Below the pieces are notes generated by a model that made no database searches, was not told where the DNA came from, and was given only the letters and a program-made list of their open reading frames with translations. From NCBI RefSeq assembly GCF_028737215.1, contig NZ_JAQZAM010000004.1:62001-126000 (forward strand): a stretch of 64,000 nucleotides of DNA, written 5' to 3'. This DNA comes from Actinomycetospora chibensis (lineage in GTDB: Bacteria; Actinomycetota; Actinomycetes; Mycobacteriales; Pseudonocardiaceae). Position numbers and translations under genes: made by a program. Positions 1 to 8,854 of the stretch are shown here, piece by piece. The first letter of the stretch is position 1; every line of letters begins with the position of its first letter.

Positions 1-310
1 CGGCCAGCAGCAGCGCGGCGTGCGCCGCCAGCCGGGCGCCGTCGCCGGTGGCCACGGTGGCGGTGCGCATCCCGCGCGCGGGGCAGGGGCCGGCGAGGCG
101 GTCGGTCGCCGTGAGGCTCGATCGTGCGGGGACCGGGGTCTGCGCCGAGGCGAGCACCGAGACGAGCAGGGCGTCGACGTTGGTCGCGGCCCGGGCGAGC
201 TGGCCGTGACCGTCGCGCAGGGCGAGGCAGGTGCCGCAGAGGTGGGCCGCCCAGCGACGGTGCAGCGCGGGGGAGAGGTGGTGACGACAGGGCCGCACGA
301 TGCCGAGCAC
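1..310 (-). CDS. DUF5685 family protein (5' part only)
   Basis: The minus strand reads open from a GTG at 310 to the window edge, about 103 codons, so only the N-terminus is present. It begins VLGIVRPCRHHLS and continues with a HLCGTCLALRDGHGQ block, a TNVDALLVSVLASAQ block and GPCPARGMRTA. This spacing of conserved Cys (RPC, CxxC, GPC) and the LRDGHGQ motif is what I recall for actinobacterial DUF5685 proteins, whose function is unknown; the Cys pairs suggest metal binding (inference). No good ribosome binding site precedes the GTG. The opposite-strand reading of the same bases gives a low-complexity Arg/Gly protein and is rejected. Confidence 0.72.
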   Translation of the reverse strand, partial: MLGIVRPCRHHLSPALHRRWAAHLCGTCLALRDGHGQLARAATNVDALLVSVLASAQTPVPARSSLTATDRLAGPCPARGMRTATVATGDGARLAAHAALLLA

Positions 311-492
311 GCGGGAACGGTAGTGCGCGCGACGATGTCGATCACGACGGCCGTTCGCCGCCCGAGGAGGCGCCGTTCGTCGCAACGCCCTGCGCCGATC
401 GCGTGTCGCCGGCGGGGCACCCGGGAACGGTGGCGGGGACCGCGCCGCGTGCTGACGGGGCGGGTGTGGGAGACGACGATCGGGGAGAACGC

Positions 493-984
493 GTGATCTC
501 GAGCAACAGGGCACGACGGCTCGCGGCGCCGGCGGTGGCGGGCGCCATCGGACTCGGCATCCTGACGGGCTGCTCGCAGGCGCCCGAGGCGCAGGGACCG
601 CCGCCGCCGGTGCCCGGCCAGGGACAGCCGAGCAACGCCGCAGGTCAGCCGGGCGTCGCAGGCCAGCCCGGTGCCGCGCCGGGCCAGCCCGGGGCCGGCG
701 GCGAGGCGGGCGCGCAGGCCGGGGGTGGCGGTGCCGGGGGCACCGGTGCACCCGGCGGGTCGGCCTCGGACGGCTCGGGGAGCGAGGGCGGTGCCGGTGG
801 TGCGGGTGCCGACGGTTCGGGCTCGGGTGGCGGCGCCAGCCAGACCCCGTCCGGCGGTGTCGCCACCGGGGGCGGCTCGACCTCGGGTGTCGAGCACGCC
901 GGCCTGATCGGCGCCGGCGCGCTCGCGCTGGTGGGTGCCGGCGCGCTGGGCGCGACCGCGTCCCGGCGCCGTCGCGCGGACTGA
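493..984 (+). CDS. Gly/Ala/Pro-rich secreted lipoprotein with C-terminal membrane anchor
   Basis: 163 residues from a GTG preceded by GGGGAGAA. The N-terminus has basic residues, a hydrophobic stretch and a lipobox (LTGC, Cys about residue 23), so it should be exported and lipidated. The middle is almost entirely Gly, Ala, Pro, Ser and Gln, with GQPG-type repeats. The C-terminus has a second hydrophobic segment followed by RRRR, a layout resembling a cell-wall sorting signal, but no LPXTG-like pentapeptide is visible. It lies one gene upstream of a class F sortase, which makes a surface role plausible. No homologue recognised. Confidence 0.7.
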   Translation: MISSNRARRLAAPAVAGAIGLGILTGCSQAPEAQGPPPPVPGQGQPSNAAGQPGVAGQPGAAPGQPGAGGEAGAQAGGGGAGGTGAPGGSASDGSGSEGGAGGAGADGSGSGGGASQTPSGGVATGGGSTSGVEHAGLIGAGALALVGAGALGATASRRRRAD

Positions 985-999
985 GACGCGGCACTACCC

Positions 1000-1035
1000 G
1001 ACGACCCCGCACACCGCGCGATGTGCGGGGTCGTC
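1000..1035 (+). terminator. Hairpin terminator after the lipoprotein gene
   Basis: A perfect 13-base inverted repeat (1000-1012 with 1023-1035, arms GACGACCCCGCAC / GTGCGGGGTCGTC) with a 10-base loop lies 16 bases after the stop codon. There is no T-run, as is usual for terminators in such GC-rich genomes. Confidence 0.7.
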
Positions 1036-1058
1036 GCCTGCCGGGGCGGCCCCTCCTC

Positions 1059-1117
1059 GCGAGGGGCACGTTCGGCAGGCGCGCGGACGCGACGATCATG
1101 CGCACCGTGCCCCTCGC
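1059..1117. repeat. Dispersed palindromic repeat, copy 1
   Basis: A 59-base element with 11-base terminal inverted arms (GCGAGGGGCAC at 1059, GTGCCCCTCGC ending 1117) and a conserved interior containing CGGCAGGCG and GATCATGCGC. Nearly the same sequence occurs between genes at 34423-34481, while the flanks differ. It lies between the terminator above and the sortase gene. Confidence 0.75.
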
Positions 1118-1230
1118 GCCGTGCCACGGTCGCGCCCGGGGCCGGGTAGAACGGCAGCCGGCGCACCTCGTGTGAAGGCGCCGCAGGCACGGGCAGGCGA
1201 GCGGTGGTCGAGCGGCAGGAGGCGGGGACC

Positions 1231-2028
<798 letters not shown>

Positions 2029-3054
2029 TCAGACGCCGATGCGGGCCCGGAACTGCATCGCGCGGTAGGGCCAGTTCGCGCCGGTGTTCCACTGGCTGAC
2101 CACGAGGTGCATCTCGTCGGGCGTCGACCCGGGCAGGATGTAGCCGCCGTAGGGCTGGGCGACGCGCCCGCAGCCGTGGTCCTCGTCGTGCCAGCCGCAG
2201 CCCCCGATCACGGTGAGCCGCTCGGCGGTGGTCAGGTCGGTCGTCGGCCCGTCCGGCATCGGGACGAGGTCGACGCGGTAGTTCCCGGCGTCGAAGGCGC
2301 ACAGCCACCACGTGTCGTCGACGCGGCGCAGCGAGAGCTCGCCGAAGGCGCCGGGCAGCACGGGCGTCGGCACGTTCCCCCAGGCCCACGCGCCGCCCGC
2401 GAACCCCCAGCCCTCCCACGCGGCGGCGTCGAGCAGGTGGTCGGCGGGGACGCGGTGCAGCAGCAGGCCCTTGTCCCGCTGGAACCCCGTGGTCAGCGCG
2501 TAGACGTAGCCGTCGGGGCCGAGCTCCCAGGTGAGCATCTGGAAGTGCCCGCCGAGGTGTCCGCCCGGCCAGGACAGGCCCGTCGACTCCCAGCTGACGC
2601 CGTTGTCGCGCGAGCGGTGGATCTCCGTCCAGTGCACGTTGCCGAGGCCCTCGCAGGCCATGACGTGCAGGTACATCGTGTCCCCGACGGTGATCAGGTC
2701 CGTGGGGAGCTGGGTCGTGATCCTGGTGCCGCCGATCAGCCCGCCGAACCGGCCGCCGATCCGGGCGTTGTGCCGGTAGCTGATGACCTGGTCCGCGTAG
2801 CCGCGCGACGGCCCGGCCGCGCCCGTCCACCTCAGCCCGGAGCGCACCGAGCCCGGATCGCCGAAGAGGATCACCGGCGAGCGCCAGCCCGGGCCGCCGG
2901 CCTCCCTGCTCTCGAAGGTGTCGCCGAAGACGGCCACGATCCGGCCGTCGGGCGCGGTGGCGGCCGCGCCGAGGTCGGTCCCGCCGATCCCGTAGTCGTC
3001 GGTGTGCCCCGGGCCGGTCAGGTCCCGCAGCTTCGTGACCTCGAGCGTGCGCAT
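2029..3054 (-). CDS. DUF4185 domain-containing protein
   Basis: 341 residues from the ATG at 3054, starting MRTLEVTKLRDLTGPG. It contains the DUF4185 hallmarks: GIGGTDLGAAA, VAVFGDTFES and repeated strands such as DTWWLCAFDAGNYRVD, typical of a five-bladed beta-propeller related to glycoside hydrolases. No signal peptide is seen, unlike many DUF4185 proteins. Upstream reading continues open but is low-complexity, so the ATG is preferred. TATACA lies six bases before the ATG, so the message may be leaderless (inference). Its stop codon and that of the sortase form TGATCA with no gap. Confidence 0.8.
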   Translation of the reverse strand: MRTLEVTKLRDLTGPGHTDDYGIGGTDLGAAATAPDGRIVAVFGDTFESREAGGPGWRSPVILFGDPGSVRSGLRWTGAAGPSRGYADQVISYRHNARIGGRFGGLIGGTRITTQLPTDLITVGDTMYLHVMACEGLGNVHWTEIHRSRDNGVSWESTGLSWPGGHLGGHFQMLTWELGPDGYVYALTTGFQRDKGLLLHRVPADHLLDAAAWEGWGFAGGAWAWGNVPTPVLPGAFGELSLRRVDDTWWLCAFDAGNYRVDLVPMPDGPTTDLTTAERLTVIGGCGWHDEDHGCGRVAQPYGGYILPGSTPDEMHLVVSQWNTGANWPYRAMQFRARIGV

Positions 3055-3203
3055 GCCCGCTGTATACCGACTCACCCGCAGGCGGGCGCAGCACGTCCGA
3101 ACGGGCGGCGGCGGAACGCGGCCGTCGGCCGTAACGATCAGGTCTCGACGGACGACTCCGGAGGCATCCCGCCACCAGGGGCGGCTCGAGAGAGGTCCTC
3201 GTC

Positions 3204-3665
3204 GTGGACACCGTGGTCGGCACCGTCGCACTGCTCGTCGTCTTCGCGTTCACCGTCGTGGCGGCGCTGCGCCACCGGCCCGGCGTCACGCCCGGGCCGC
3301 GGCTCTCGCCCGACCTCGCGGAGGCGCTCCTCCTGCGCGCCGGCTTCCCGACGACGCCGCACAACGTCCTCGCGGTGAGCGAGCACCTCGGCACGATGTT
3401 CCTCGACCGGGGGCGCGGCGACGTCGAGGCGGCGCGGTGGGCCGAGGTCGTGGCGGCCTGCGAGGCCGGCCGGGCGGACCTCACGGGCTGGCCGCAGCAC
3501 GTGCTCGACGAGATCGCCCGGGCCCGCGGGGTGAACGACGGCGCGGCCGTGGCCCGGCTCGCCCGGCGCTGCCAGGACGCGCTGCTCGCCAGTGTCGGCA
3601 CCGGCCGCGGCGTCTTCGGGGGCTCGCTGTTCGAGCCGCTGCCCCGGCCCGTCGTCGCGGCCTGA
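3204..3665 (+). CDS. Small membrane-anchored protein, unknown
   Basis: 153 residues from a GTG with GAGAGAGG about 9 bases upstream. One N-terminal membrane segment (about residues 4-22) is followed by a helical cytoplasmic part with many acidic and Arg residues. Codon use is normal for the window, so it is very likely real. No family recognised. Confidence 0.65.
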   Translation: MDTVVGTVALLVVFAFTVVAALRHRPGVTPGPRLSPDLAEALLLRAGFPTTPHNVLAVSEHLGTMFLDRGRGDVEAARWAEVVAACEAGRADLTGWPQHVLDEIARARGVNDGAAVARLARRCQDALLASVGTGRGVFGGSLFEPLPRPVVAA

Positions 3666-3696
3666 GCGCCGCCGCCCAGCAGGCCGGACCCACAGG

Positions 3697-3897
3697 TCAG
3701 GCCGGGACGCGGTCGTCCAGGTCGCCGCGGCGCGGGGCCGGGATCGTCGCCAGGGACCGCGGCGCGGGCACCGGGACGAGGGTCCGCCAGCCGGCGCGGG
3801 CCCGCTGGTCGAGGGTGCCGCGGGCGGTCATCGCGACCGTCGGCGCGGCCAGCCAGGCGGCGGAGAGGCCGCCGAGGGCGAGCGCGAACGTCTTCAT
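3697..3897 (-). CDS. Small hydrophobic-leader peptide, unknown
   Basis: 66 residues from the ATG at 3897, which has an excellent ribosome binding site (AGGGGGGAAC). The first 22 residues are hydrophobic with Ala/Gly (signal peptide or anchor), and the rest is basic and Pro-rich. No homologue recognised; the binding site is the main argument that it is a gene. Confidence 0.5.
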   Translation of the reverse strand: MKTFALALGGLSAAWLAAPTVAMTARGTLDQRARAGWRTLVPVPAPRSLATIPAPRRGDLDDRVPA

Positions 3898-4121
3898 GTG
3901 GTTCCCCCCTGGGTGGCCCGCTTCGCCCGGGCCGGTCTGTCCGGCCGGTGGCCGGTACGTGCTCACGGTAGGGCGACGGTCCGTACGTTCACTGAGCCGC
4001 ACGGGTGACGAGCGCTCAGGTTGCTCTCATCGCGAAGTGACCTGCGTCACTCAGCGGGCGTCGGTGAGGCGAGGGAGACTCCGGCCCGCCCGACCGTCCG
4101 ATCACCCTCCTGGGAGCCCGC

Positions 4122-5897
4122 GTGACTGACCGTCCGGTCCGCGTCGCCAACTGCGCCGGCTGGCTCTGGGACCGGTTCTCCGGCCTGCGCGACGCCCTGG
4201 CGGGATCCGTCGACGTCGTCACCGGTGACTACCTCGCCGAGCCGACCCTGCGCCAGCTCGCCCTCGAGCGCGCGCATGACCCCGCGCTGGGCTACGCACG
4301 CAGCTTCCTGGCCCAGTTCACCGACGCGGTGGGCCTGCTGGCCGAACGCGGTGCGCGCCTGGTGGTCGACGCGGGCGGGCTCAACCCCGCGGGCCTGGCG
4401 GACGAGGTGCGCCGGGTCATCGCCGAGGCGGGCCTCGGGCTCGTGGTCGCGCACGTCGAGGGCGACGACCTGTCCGCCCGGCTCGACACCCTCGGCGCGC
4501 TCGAGCACCTGGACACCGGCGTGCCGCTCGCCGACTCGGGCCTGGAGCCGACCACCGCGAACGCCTACCTGGGCGGCTGGGGCATCGCGGCCGCACTCGC
4601 CGGCGGCGCGGACGTCGTGATCTGCCCGCGGGTCACCGACGCCTCGCTCACGGTCGGGGCGGCGGCGTGGTGGCACCGCTGGAGTACCGAGGACTGGGCT
4701 CCGCTGGCCGGCGCGGTGGCCGCGGCCCACGTCATCGAGTGCGGCCCGCAGGCCACCGGCGGCAACTTCTCGGGCTTCACGACGGTCCCGCGCGTCGACG
4801 ACCTCGGCTACCCGATCGCCGAGATCGCCGCCGACGGGACGGCGGTGATCACGAAGCACGAGGGCGCGGGCGGCACGGTCACCACCGACACCGTCACCGC
4901 GCAGCTGCTCTACGAGATCCAGGGCCCCACCTACCTCAACCCCGACGTCACCGTGCACCTCGACGACGTCGTCCTCACCCAGGTCGCCCCGGACCGCGTC
5001 GAGATCACCGGGGTCACCGGCTCGCCGCCGCCCCCGACCACCAAGCTCGCGATGACCGCGCCCGGCGGCTTCGAGTCGAGCGTCGCGTTCTACGCCACGG
5101 GGCTCGACCTCGAGGCCAAGGTCGCGCTGCTGCGCACCCACGTCGAGCGGATCACCGACGGGCTCGACCTGAGCCTGCTGCGCGTCGACCGCATCGGGAC
5201 GCCCGTCGAGGACCCGCCCGACCAGTGGGCCGCCGCCCAGCAGGTCCTCGTCACGGCGCAGTCGCGGACGAGGAGCCCGGTCGACGCGCAGCACTTCGTC
5301 GCGCCGATGACCGGGCTCTTCCTGCCCGGCTACCCGGGGCTCTACGTCAGCCCGCTCAAGGTGTGCGCGCCGGTCGTCGAGTACTGGCCCGCGCTCGTGC
5401 CGATGGACGTCCTCGACCACGTCGTCGTCACCGCGGACGGGACGCGCACGTCCGTGAAGGACACGCCGGTCCGCGCGCCCGTCACGGGCCAGCGGCCCTC
5501 GGACGACGCGCCGCCGGTCCCCGACCTCGGACCGACCCGCCGCGCCCCGCTCGGGCTCGTCGCGCACGGGCGCTGCGGCGACAAGGGCGGCAACTCGAAC
5601 GTCGGGCTCTGGATCGGCGCCGACGCCCACGAGCGCGCCTGGGACTGGCTGCGCGGGACGCTGTCGACCGAGCGCCTGCGCGCGCTGTTCCCCGACGCCG
5701 CCGACGTCGTCGTCGAGCGCCACGAGTTCCCCACCCTGCGGGCGGTGCACTTCGTCGTCCACGACGTCCTCGGCAAGGGCGCGTCGTCCAACGGGCGGCC
5801 CGACATCGCCGGCAAGGCCGTCGCCGAGTTCCTGCGCGCCCGTTTCGTCGCCGTGCCGGAGGCACTGGTGACGGAGGTTCCCGAATGTCGGATCTGA
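4122..5897 (+). CDS. AtuA-like acyclic terpene utilisation family protein (DUF1446)
   Basis: 591 residues from a GTG with TGGGAG upstream. The N-terminal 440 residues show DUF1446/AtuA features (NCAGWLWDR, TGDYLAE, VVDAGGLNP, CPRVTDASL, ATGGNFSGF, EGAGGTVTTDTV). The C-terminal 110 residues form the AtuA-like ferredoxin-fold domain, starting at APLGLVAHGRCGDKGG. In Pseudomonas AtuA is required for citronellol/geraniol breakdown, but its chemistry is not settled. Here the gene overlaps a class III CoA-transferase by 13 bases, which suggests the pair acts on an acyl-CoA or branched acid intermediate (inference). Confidence 0.82.
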   Translation: MTDRPVRVANCAGWLWDRFSGLRDALAGSVDVVTGDYLAEPTLRQLALERAHDPALGYARSFLAQFTDAVGLLAERGARLVVDAGGLNPAGLADEVRRVIAEAGLGLVVAHVEGDDLSARLDTLGALEHLDTGVPLADSGLEPTTANAYLGGWGIAAALAGGADVVICPRVTDASLTVGAAAWWHRWSTEDWAPLAGAVAAAHVIECGPQATGGNFSGFTTVPRVDDLGYPIAEIAADGTAVITKHEGAGGTVTTDTVTAQLLYEIQGPTYLNPDVTVHLDDVVLTQVAPDRVEITGVTGSPPPPTTKLAMTAPGGFESSVAFYATGLDLEAKVALLRTHVERITDGLDLSLLRVDRIGTPVEDPPDQWAAAQQVLVTAQSRTRSPVDAQHFVAPMTGLFLPGYPGLYVSPLKVCAPVVEYWPALVPMDVLDHVVVTADGTRTSVKDTPVRAPVTGQRPSDDAPPVPDLGPTRRAPLGLVAHGRCGDKGGNSNVGLWIGADAHERAWDWLRGTLSTERLRALFPDAADVVVERHEFPTLRAVHFVVHDVLGKGASSNGRPDIAGKAVAEFLRARFVAVPEALVTEVPECRI

Positions 5898-7375
5898 CCA
5901 GCCGTCTCCAGCACGCCTGGGACAACCCGATCGACCGCGAGGACGGCTTCGACCCCCTTGCCGAGCTCGACGACGTCCTCGCCCCGCTGGGCCTGTGCAC
6001 CGCGGACGCGGGCGGCGCGGTGACCCTCACCGGCCTCGATCCCGTCGTCCCGAGCCCGGTGCGCGTCGGGGCGGCCGCGAGCATCGGCCTGCTGGCCAAG
6101 TCCGTCGCCGCGGCCGCGCTGCACCGCGACCGCGGCGGGCCCGGCCAGGACGTGCACGTCGACCTGCGGGCTTCGCCGCACCGGCTCTGCCCGTTCTACG
6201 ACCGGCGCTGGGAGCTGCTCGGCGGCTACCCCGTGGCCTCGAGCGTCGAGCAGGGCAACGCGATGGGGTTCGCGTTCTTCCGCTGTGCCGACGGGCACTG
6301 GGTGTTGCCGCAGAACATGTACCCGAACCTGCGAGAGCGGGCCCAGGAGCTGCTCGGCATCCCGCTGACGAAGGCCGCGGTCACCGAGGCGATCGGGCGG
6401 TGGAGGGCCGACGAGCTCGAGGACGCCGCGGCCGAGGCGGGCGTCGTCATGCCGCGGGTGCGCACGCTGCCGGAGATGCTGGCGGAGCGTCAGTACACCG
6501 ACGTGCTGGCCGATCTGCCGCTGGTCGAGGTCACGAGGATCGGCGACAGCGAACCCGAACCGCTCCCGTCGCCCGGCGCGCAGCCGTTCTCGGGCCTGCG
6601 GGCGCTCGGGATGGGCCACGTGATCGCCGGGGCGGGCTTCGGGCGCGCGTTCGCCCTGCACGGCGCCGACGTCCTCAACCTCTGGCGTCCCGGCGAGACC
6701 GAGCACGAGACGACCTACGCGTCGGCGAACGTCGGCATGCGCTCGGCGTTCCTCGACCCCCGCCGCGACCGCGCCGAGCTCACCCGGCTGCTCGCCGGCG
6801 CCGACGTCCTCTTCCACAACCGGCGCCCGGCGTTCCTGGACGAGATCGGGCTCGCACCGGGCCGGGCGGTGGCCGAGCGGCCGGGGCTCGTGTCGGTGAC
6901 GGTGTCGCTGCACGGCCTGGAGGGGCCCTGGGCGGGCCGGCCCGGCTTCGACCAGACCGCGGGCTCGGTGACCGGGATGATGATGCTCGAGGGCGGCGGC
7001 GCCACCAGCACGGACCGGCCGCGCCTGCCCCCGATCCTCGTCGTCAACGACTACATCGTCCCGTGGCTCGCGCAGGCCGGGGTCGTCTCCGCGCTGCGCC
7101 GCCGGGCCGTCGAGGGCGGCTCGTACCACGTGCACGTGTCCCTGACCCGGGTCGCGCTGTGGATCCTCTCGCTCGGGCTCTTCGACCACGGGTGGGCGCA
7201 CGCGACGGCCGGCAGCACCGAGGAGCACCGCTACCTCGATCCCGAGACGTTCACCGCCGACACCGGGCTCGGCAGGTATCAGGGCGTCACCGACCAGGTG
7301 GCGATGTCGGCGACGCCCGGGCACTACGACCCGGTGCTCGTGGCGCGCGGGTCCTCGGAGCGCGCATGGCGATGA
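5885..7375 (+). CDS. CaiB/BaiF (family III) CoA-transferase
   Basis: 496 residues, starting 13 bases before the AtuA-like stop (MSDLTSRLQHAWDNP). It carries family III CoA-transferase features in the second half: GLRALGMGHVIAGAGFGRAFALHGADVLNLWRP is the GxG/ADV region around residue 245, then DVLFHNRRPAFLDEIGL and LHGLEGPWAGRPGFDQTAGSVTGMM. These enzymes move CoA between acids through an Asp-linked intermediate; I could not place the catalytic Asp with confidence. The N-terminal 230 residues look like a second, weaker copy of the fold. It is translationally coupled to its upstream neighbour. Confidence 0.78.
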   Translation: MSDLTSRLQHAWDNPIDREDGFDPLAELDDVLAPLGLCTADAGGAVTLTGLDPVVPSPVRVGAAASIGLLAKSVAAAALHRDRGGPGQDVHVDLRASPHRLCPFYDRRWELLGGYPVASSVEQGNAMGFAFFRCADGHWVLPQNMYPNLRERAQELLGIPLTKAAVTEAIGRWRADELEDAAAEAGVVMPRVRTLPEMLAERQYTDVLADLPLVEVTRIGDSEPEPLPSPGAQPFSGLRALGMGHVIAGAGFGRAFALHGADVLNLWRPGETEHETTYASANVGMRSAFLDPRRDRAELTRLLAGADVLFHNRRPAFLDEIGLAPGRAVAERPGLVSVTVSLHGLEGPWAGRPGFDQTAGSVTGMMMLEGGGATSTDRPRLPPILVVNDYIVPWLAQAGVVSALRRRAVEGGSYHVHVSLTRVALWILSLGLFDHGWAHATAGSTEEHRYLDPETFTADTGLGRYQGVTDQVAMSATPGHYDPVLVARGSSERAWR

Positions 7376-8139
7376 TCCGCCACGCGGTCCTGCTCCTCCT
7401 GCCGGCTCTCCTCGTCGCGTGCGGCACGACCCCCGCCCCGCCCACGACGGCCGCGCCCTCCCCGGCCCCGCGGGCCCGGGCGGCAGCGGGGGTGCCGGTC
7501 GTCGTCCTCGACCCCGGCCACAACGGGGGCAACGCCGGGGCCGCGGACGAGATCGCGCGCGTGGTGCCCGACGGCCGGGGCGGCACGAAGCCCTGCAACA
7601 CCACCGGCACCGAGACCGTGACCGGCTACGCCGAGCACGCCTTCGCCTTCGACGTCGCCCGCCGGGTCGCCCGCGTGCTCACCGAGCGCGGGGTGGACGT
7701 GCGCTCCACCCGCTCCGACGACGCCGGCGTCGGCCCGTGCGTCGACCGGCGGGCCGCGACCGCGAACGACGCCCGCGCCGCGCTGACGGTCTCGATCCAC
7801 GCCGATTCCGCGCCCGCCGCCGACGACCGCGGGTTCCACGTCGCCGTCGCGGACCCCGCGCTCGCCCCCTCGCAGCGCGGGCCGTCGCTCGACCTCGCCC
7901 GCGCGCTGGTGGCGGGCCTGGAGGGCCGGGGGTCCACGCCGTCGACCTACCGGGGCGAGGGCGGGCTCGACCCGCGCCCGGACCTCGCGGGGCTCAACCT
8001 CGCGCGCGTGCCGGCCGCGCTCGTCGAGTGCGCGAACATGCGCAACCCGGGTGAGGCCTCCGTGCTCACCGATCCCGCGGGTCGCCAGCGCTACGCCGAC
8101 GGCATCGCGGACGGGATCCTGCGGACGCTGGGCCGCTGA
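7366..8139 (+). CDS. N-acetylmuramoyl-L-alanine amidase, lipoprotein (Amidase_3)
   Basis: 257 residues from the ATG at 7366 (CGGAG upstream; a second ATG at 7372 is possible). The signal peptide ends in a lipobox (LVACG, Cys about residue 20), then a Pro/Ala linker. The amidase_3 zinc site is visible: DPGHNGGNAG, SIHADSAP and the catalytic Glu in ALVECANMRN. The enzyme should cut the bond between muramic acid and the stem peptide in the outer wall layer, like Rv3717. Its start overlaps the CoA-transferase stop by 10 bases, though the functions look unrelated. Confidence 0.86.
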   Translation: MAMIRHAVLLLLPALLVACGTTPAPPTTAAPSPAPRARAAAGVPVVVLDPGHNGGNAGAADEIARVVPDGRGGTKPCNTTGTETVTGYAEHAFAFDVARRVARVLTERGVDVRSTRSDDAGVGPCVDRRAATANDARAALTVSIHADSAPAADDRGFHVAVADPALAPSQRGPSLDLARALVAGLEGRGSTPSTYRGEGGLDPRPDLAGLNLARVPAALVECANMRNPGEASVLTDPAGRQRYADGIADGILRTLGR

Positions 8140-8155
8140 GGACCACGCCGGGGGA

Positions 8156-8545
8156 TCAGGCCGCGCCCGTCGATTCCTGGTGCCAGCGCACGACGCGCAC
8201 GACGACGTCGGCGAGCTCCTCGCGGTCGAGGGTCCTGCGCAGCGACTCCGCGACCTCCAGAGCATCGAACCCGGGGTACGGGCCGTGCGCGTCGACCTCG
8301 CCGGTCTGCGGGTCGACGGCGAGCACGATGTAGCCGTCGCACTCGTCGAGCTCCGCCTGCGCGGTCAGCCAGTCCACCTGCGGTACCCGGCCGATCGGGG
8401 CGGCGTGCGCCGGGTCGGCGTCGGGACGGCCAGCGGCCGACCCAGTGGTGGGCCCAGTGGTGGGCCCAGTGGTGGGCCCAGTGGTGGGCCCAGTGGTGGG
8501 CTGGGCGGGGTCCAGGCGTGCGGGACACCGGGCCTCGTTCTCCAT
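8156..8545 (-). CDS. Unknown protein with TTGP repeat
   Basis: 129 residues from the ATG at 8545, with GGAGGAGAGAG upstream. After 10 residues comes a run of five TTGP units encoded by an exact 12-base tandem repeat. The following 80 residues (about 50-129) form a compact domain with VDWLTAQAELDECDGYIVLAVDPQTG and a helical end. I do not recognise the domain. It is convergent with the amidase gene, 16 bases apart. Confidence 0.66.
   Translation of the reverse strand: MENEARCPARLDPAQPTTGPTTGPTTGPTTGPTTGSAAGRPDADPAHAAPIGRVPQVDWLTAQAELDECDGYIVLAVDPQTGEVDAHGPYPGFDALEVAESLRRTLDREELADVVVRVVRWHQESTGAA
8441..8500. repeat. 12-base tandem repeat, 5 exact copies
   Basis: CCCAGTGGTGGG occurs five times head to tail with no mismatch. 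It lies in frame inside the gene on the minus strand, so a change in copy number would add or remove TTGP units without shifting the frame. Confidence 0.9.
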
Positions 8546-8854
8546 CGGTCTCTCTCCTCCACGTTCCGGCACGAGGGGGTGCATGCCGTCCCGGTCCGGC
8601 TCCGGTGCGCGGCACCACCGTCGGGGGACGGCAGGCGTCGGCGTGGAGCCGCTGTCACGAGTGGTGACGGAAGAGTGCCCGTCTTCTGACTCAAGTTTTC
8701 AACTATTCACCCGGGCGGGTGGACCGCTCGGCGACTCGTCGCCCGCCCCGACGCGGAGGGTGACATTTGATGTTCGGCTCGTCACTGTTCGTTGTGCACA
8801 AGCGATCTCCGATAGATTGTTAGCCGAACTAACTTCTAACCCGGAGGACGTCTC
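8546..8854 (+). promoter_or_regulatory. AT-richer promoter region with two palindromes
   Basis: This 309-base gap is clearly poorer in G and C than its surroundings. It holds TTGTGCACAA (8792-8801, perfect palindrome), a -10-like TAGATT (8813-8818) and GTTAG-CCGAA-CTAAC (8819-8833), followed by the ribosome binding site GGAGGA (8843-8848) of the methyltransferase. TTGTGC could be a -35 with a 15-base spacer. The second palindrome sits at the expected transcription start, as an operator would. The 8546-8700 part also carries the leader of the minus-strand gene. Confidence 0.55.

Noticed and set aside
20-496. A plus-strand frame at the left edge
   Set aside because: Composition is Arg/Gly-rich without motifs, while the minus strand there encodes a recognisable DUF5685 start.
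8819-8833. Palindrome as a transcription terminator
   Set aside because: Five-pair stem only and placed before the gene; an operator is more likely.
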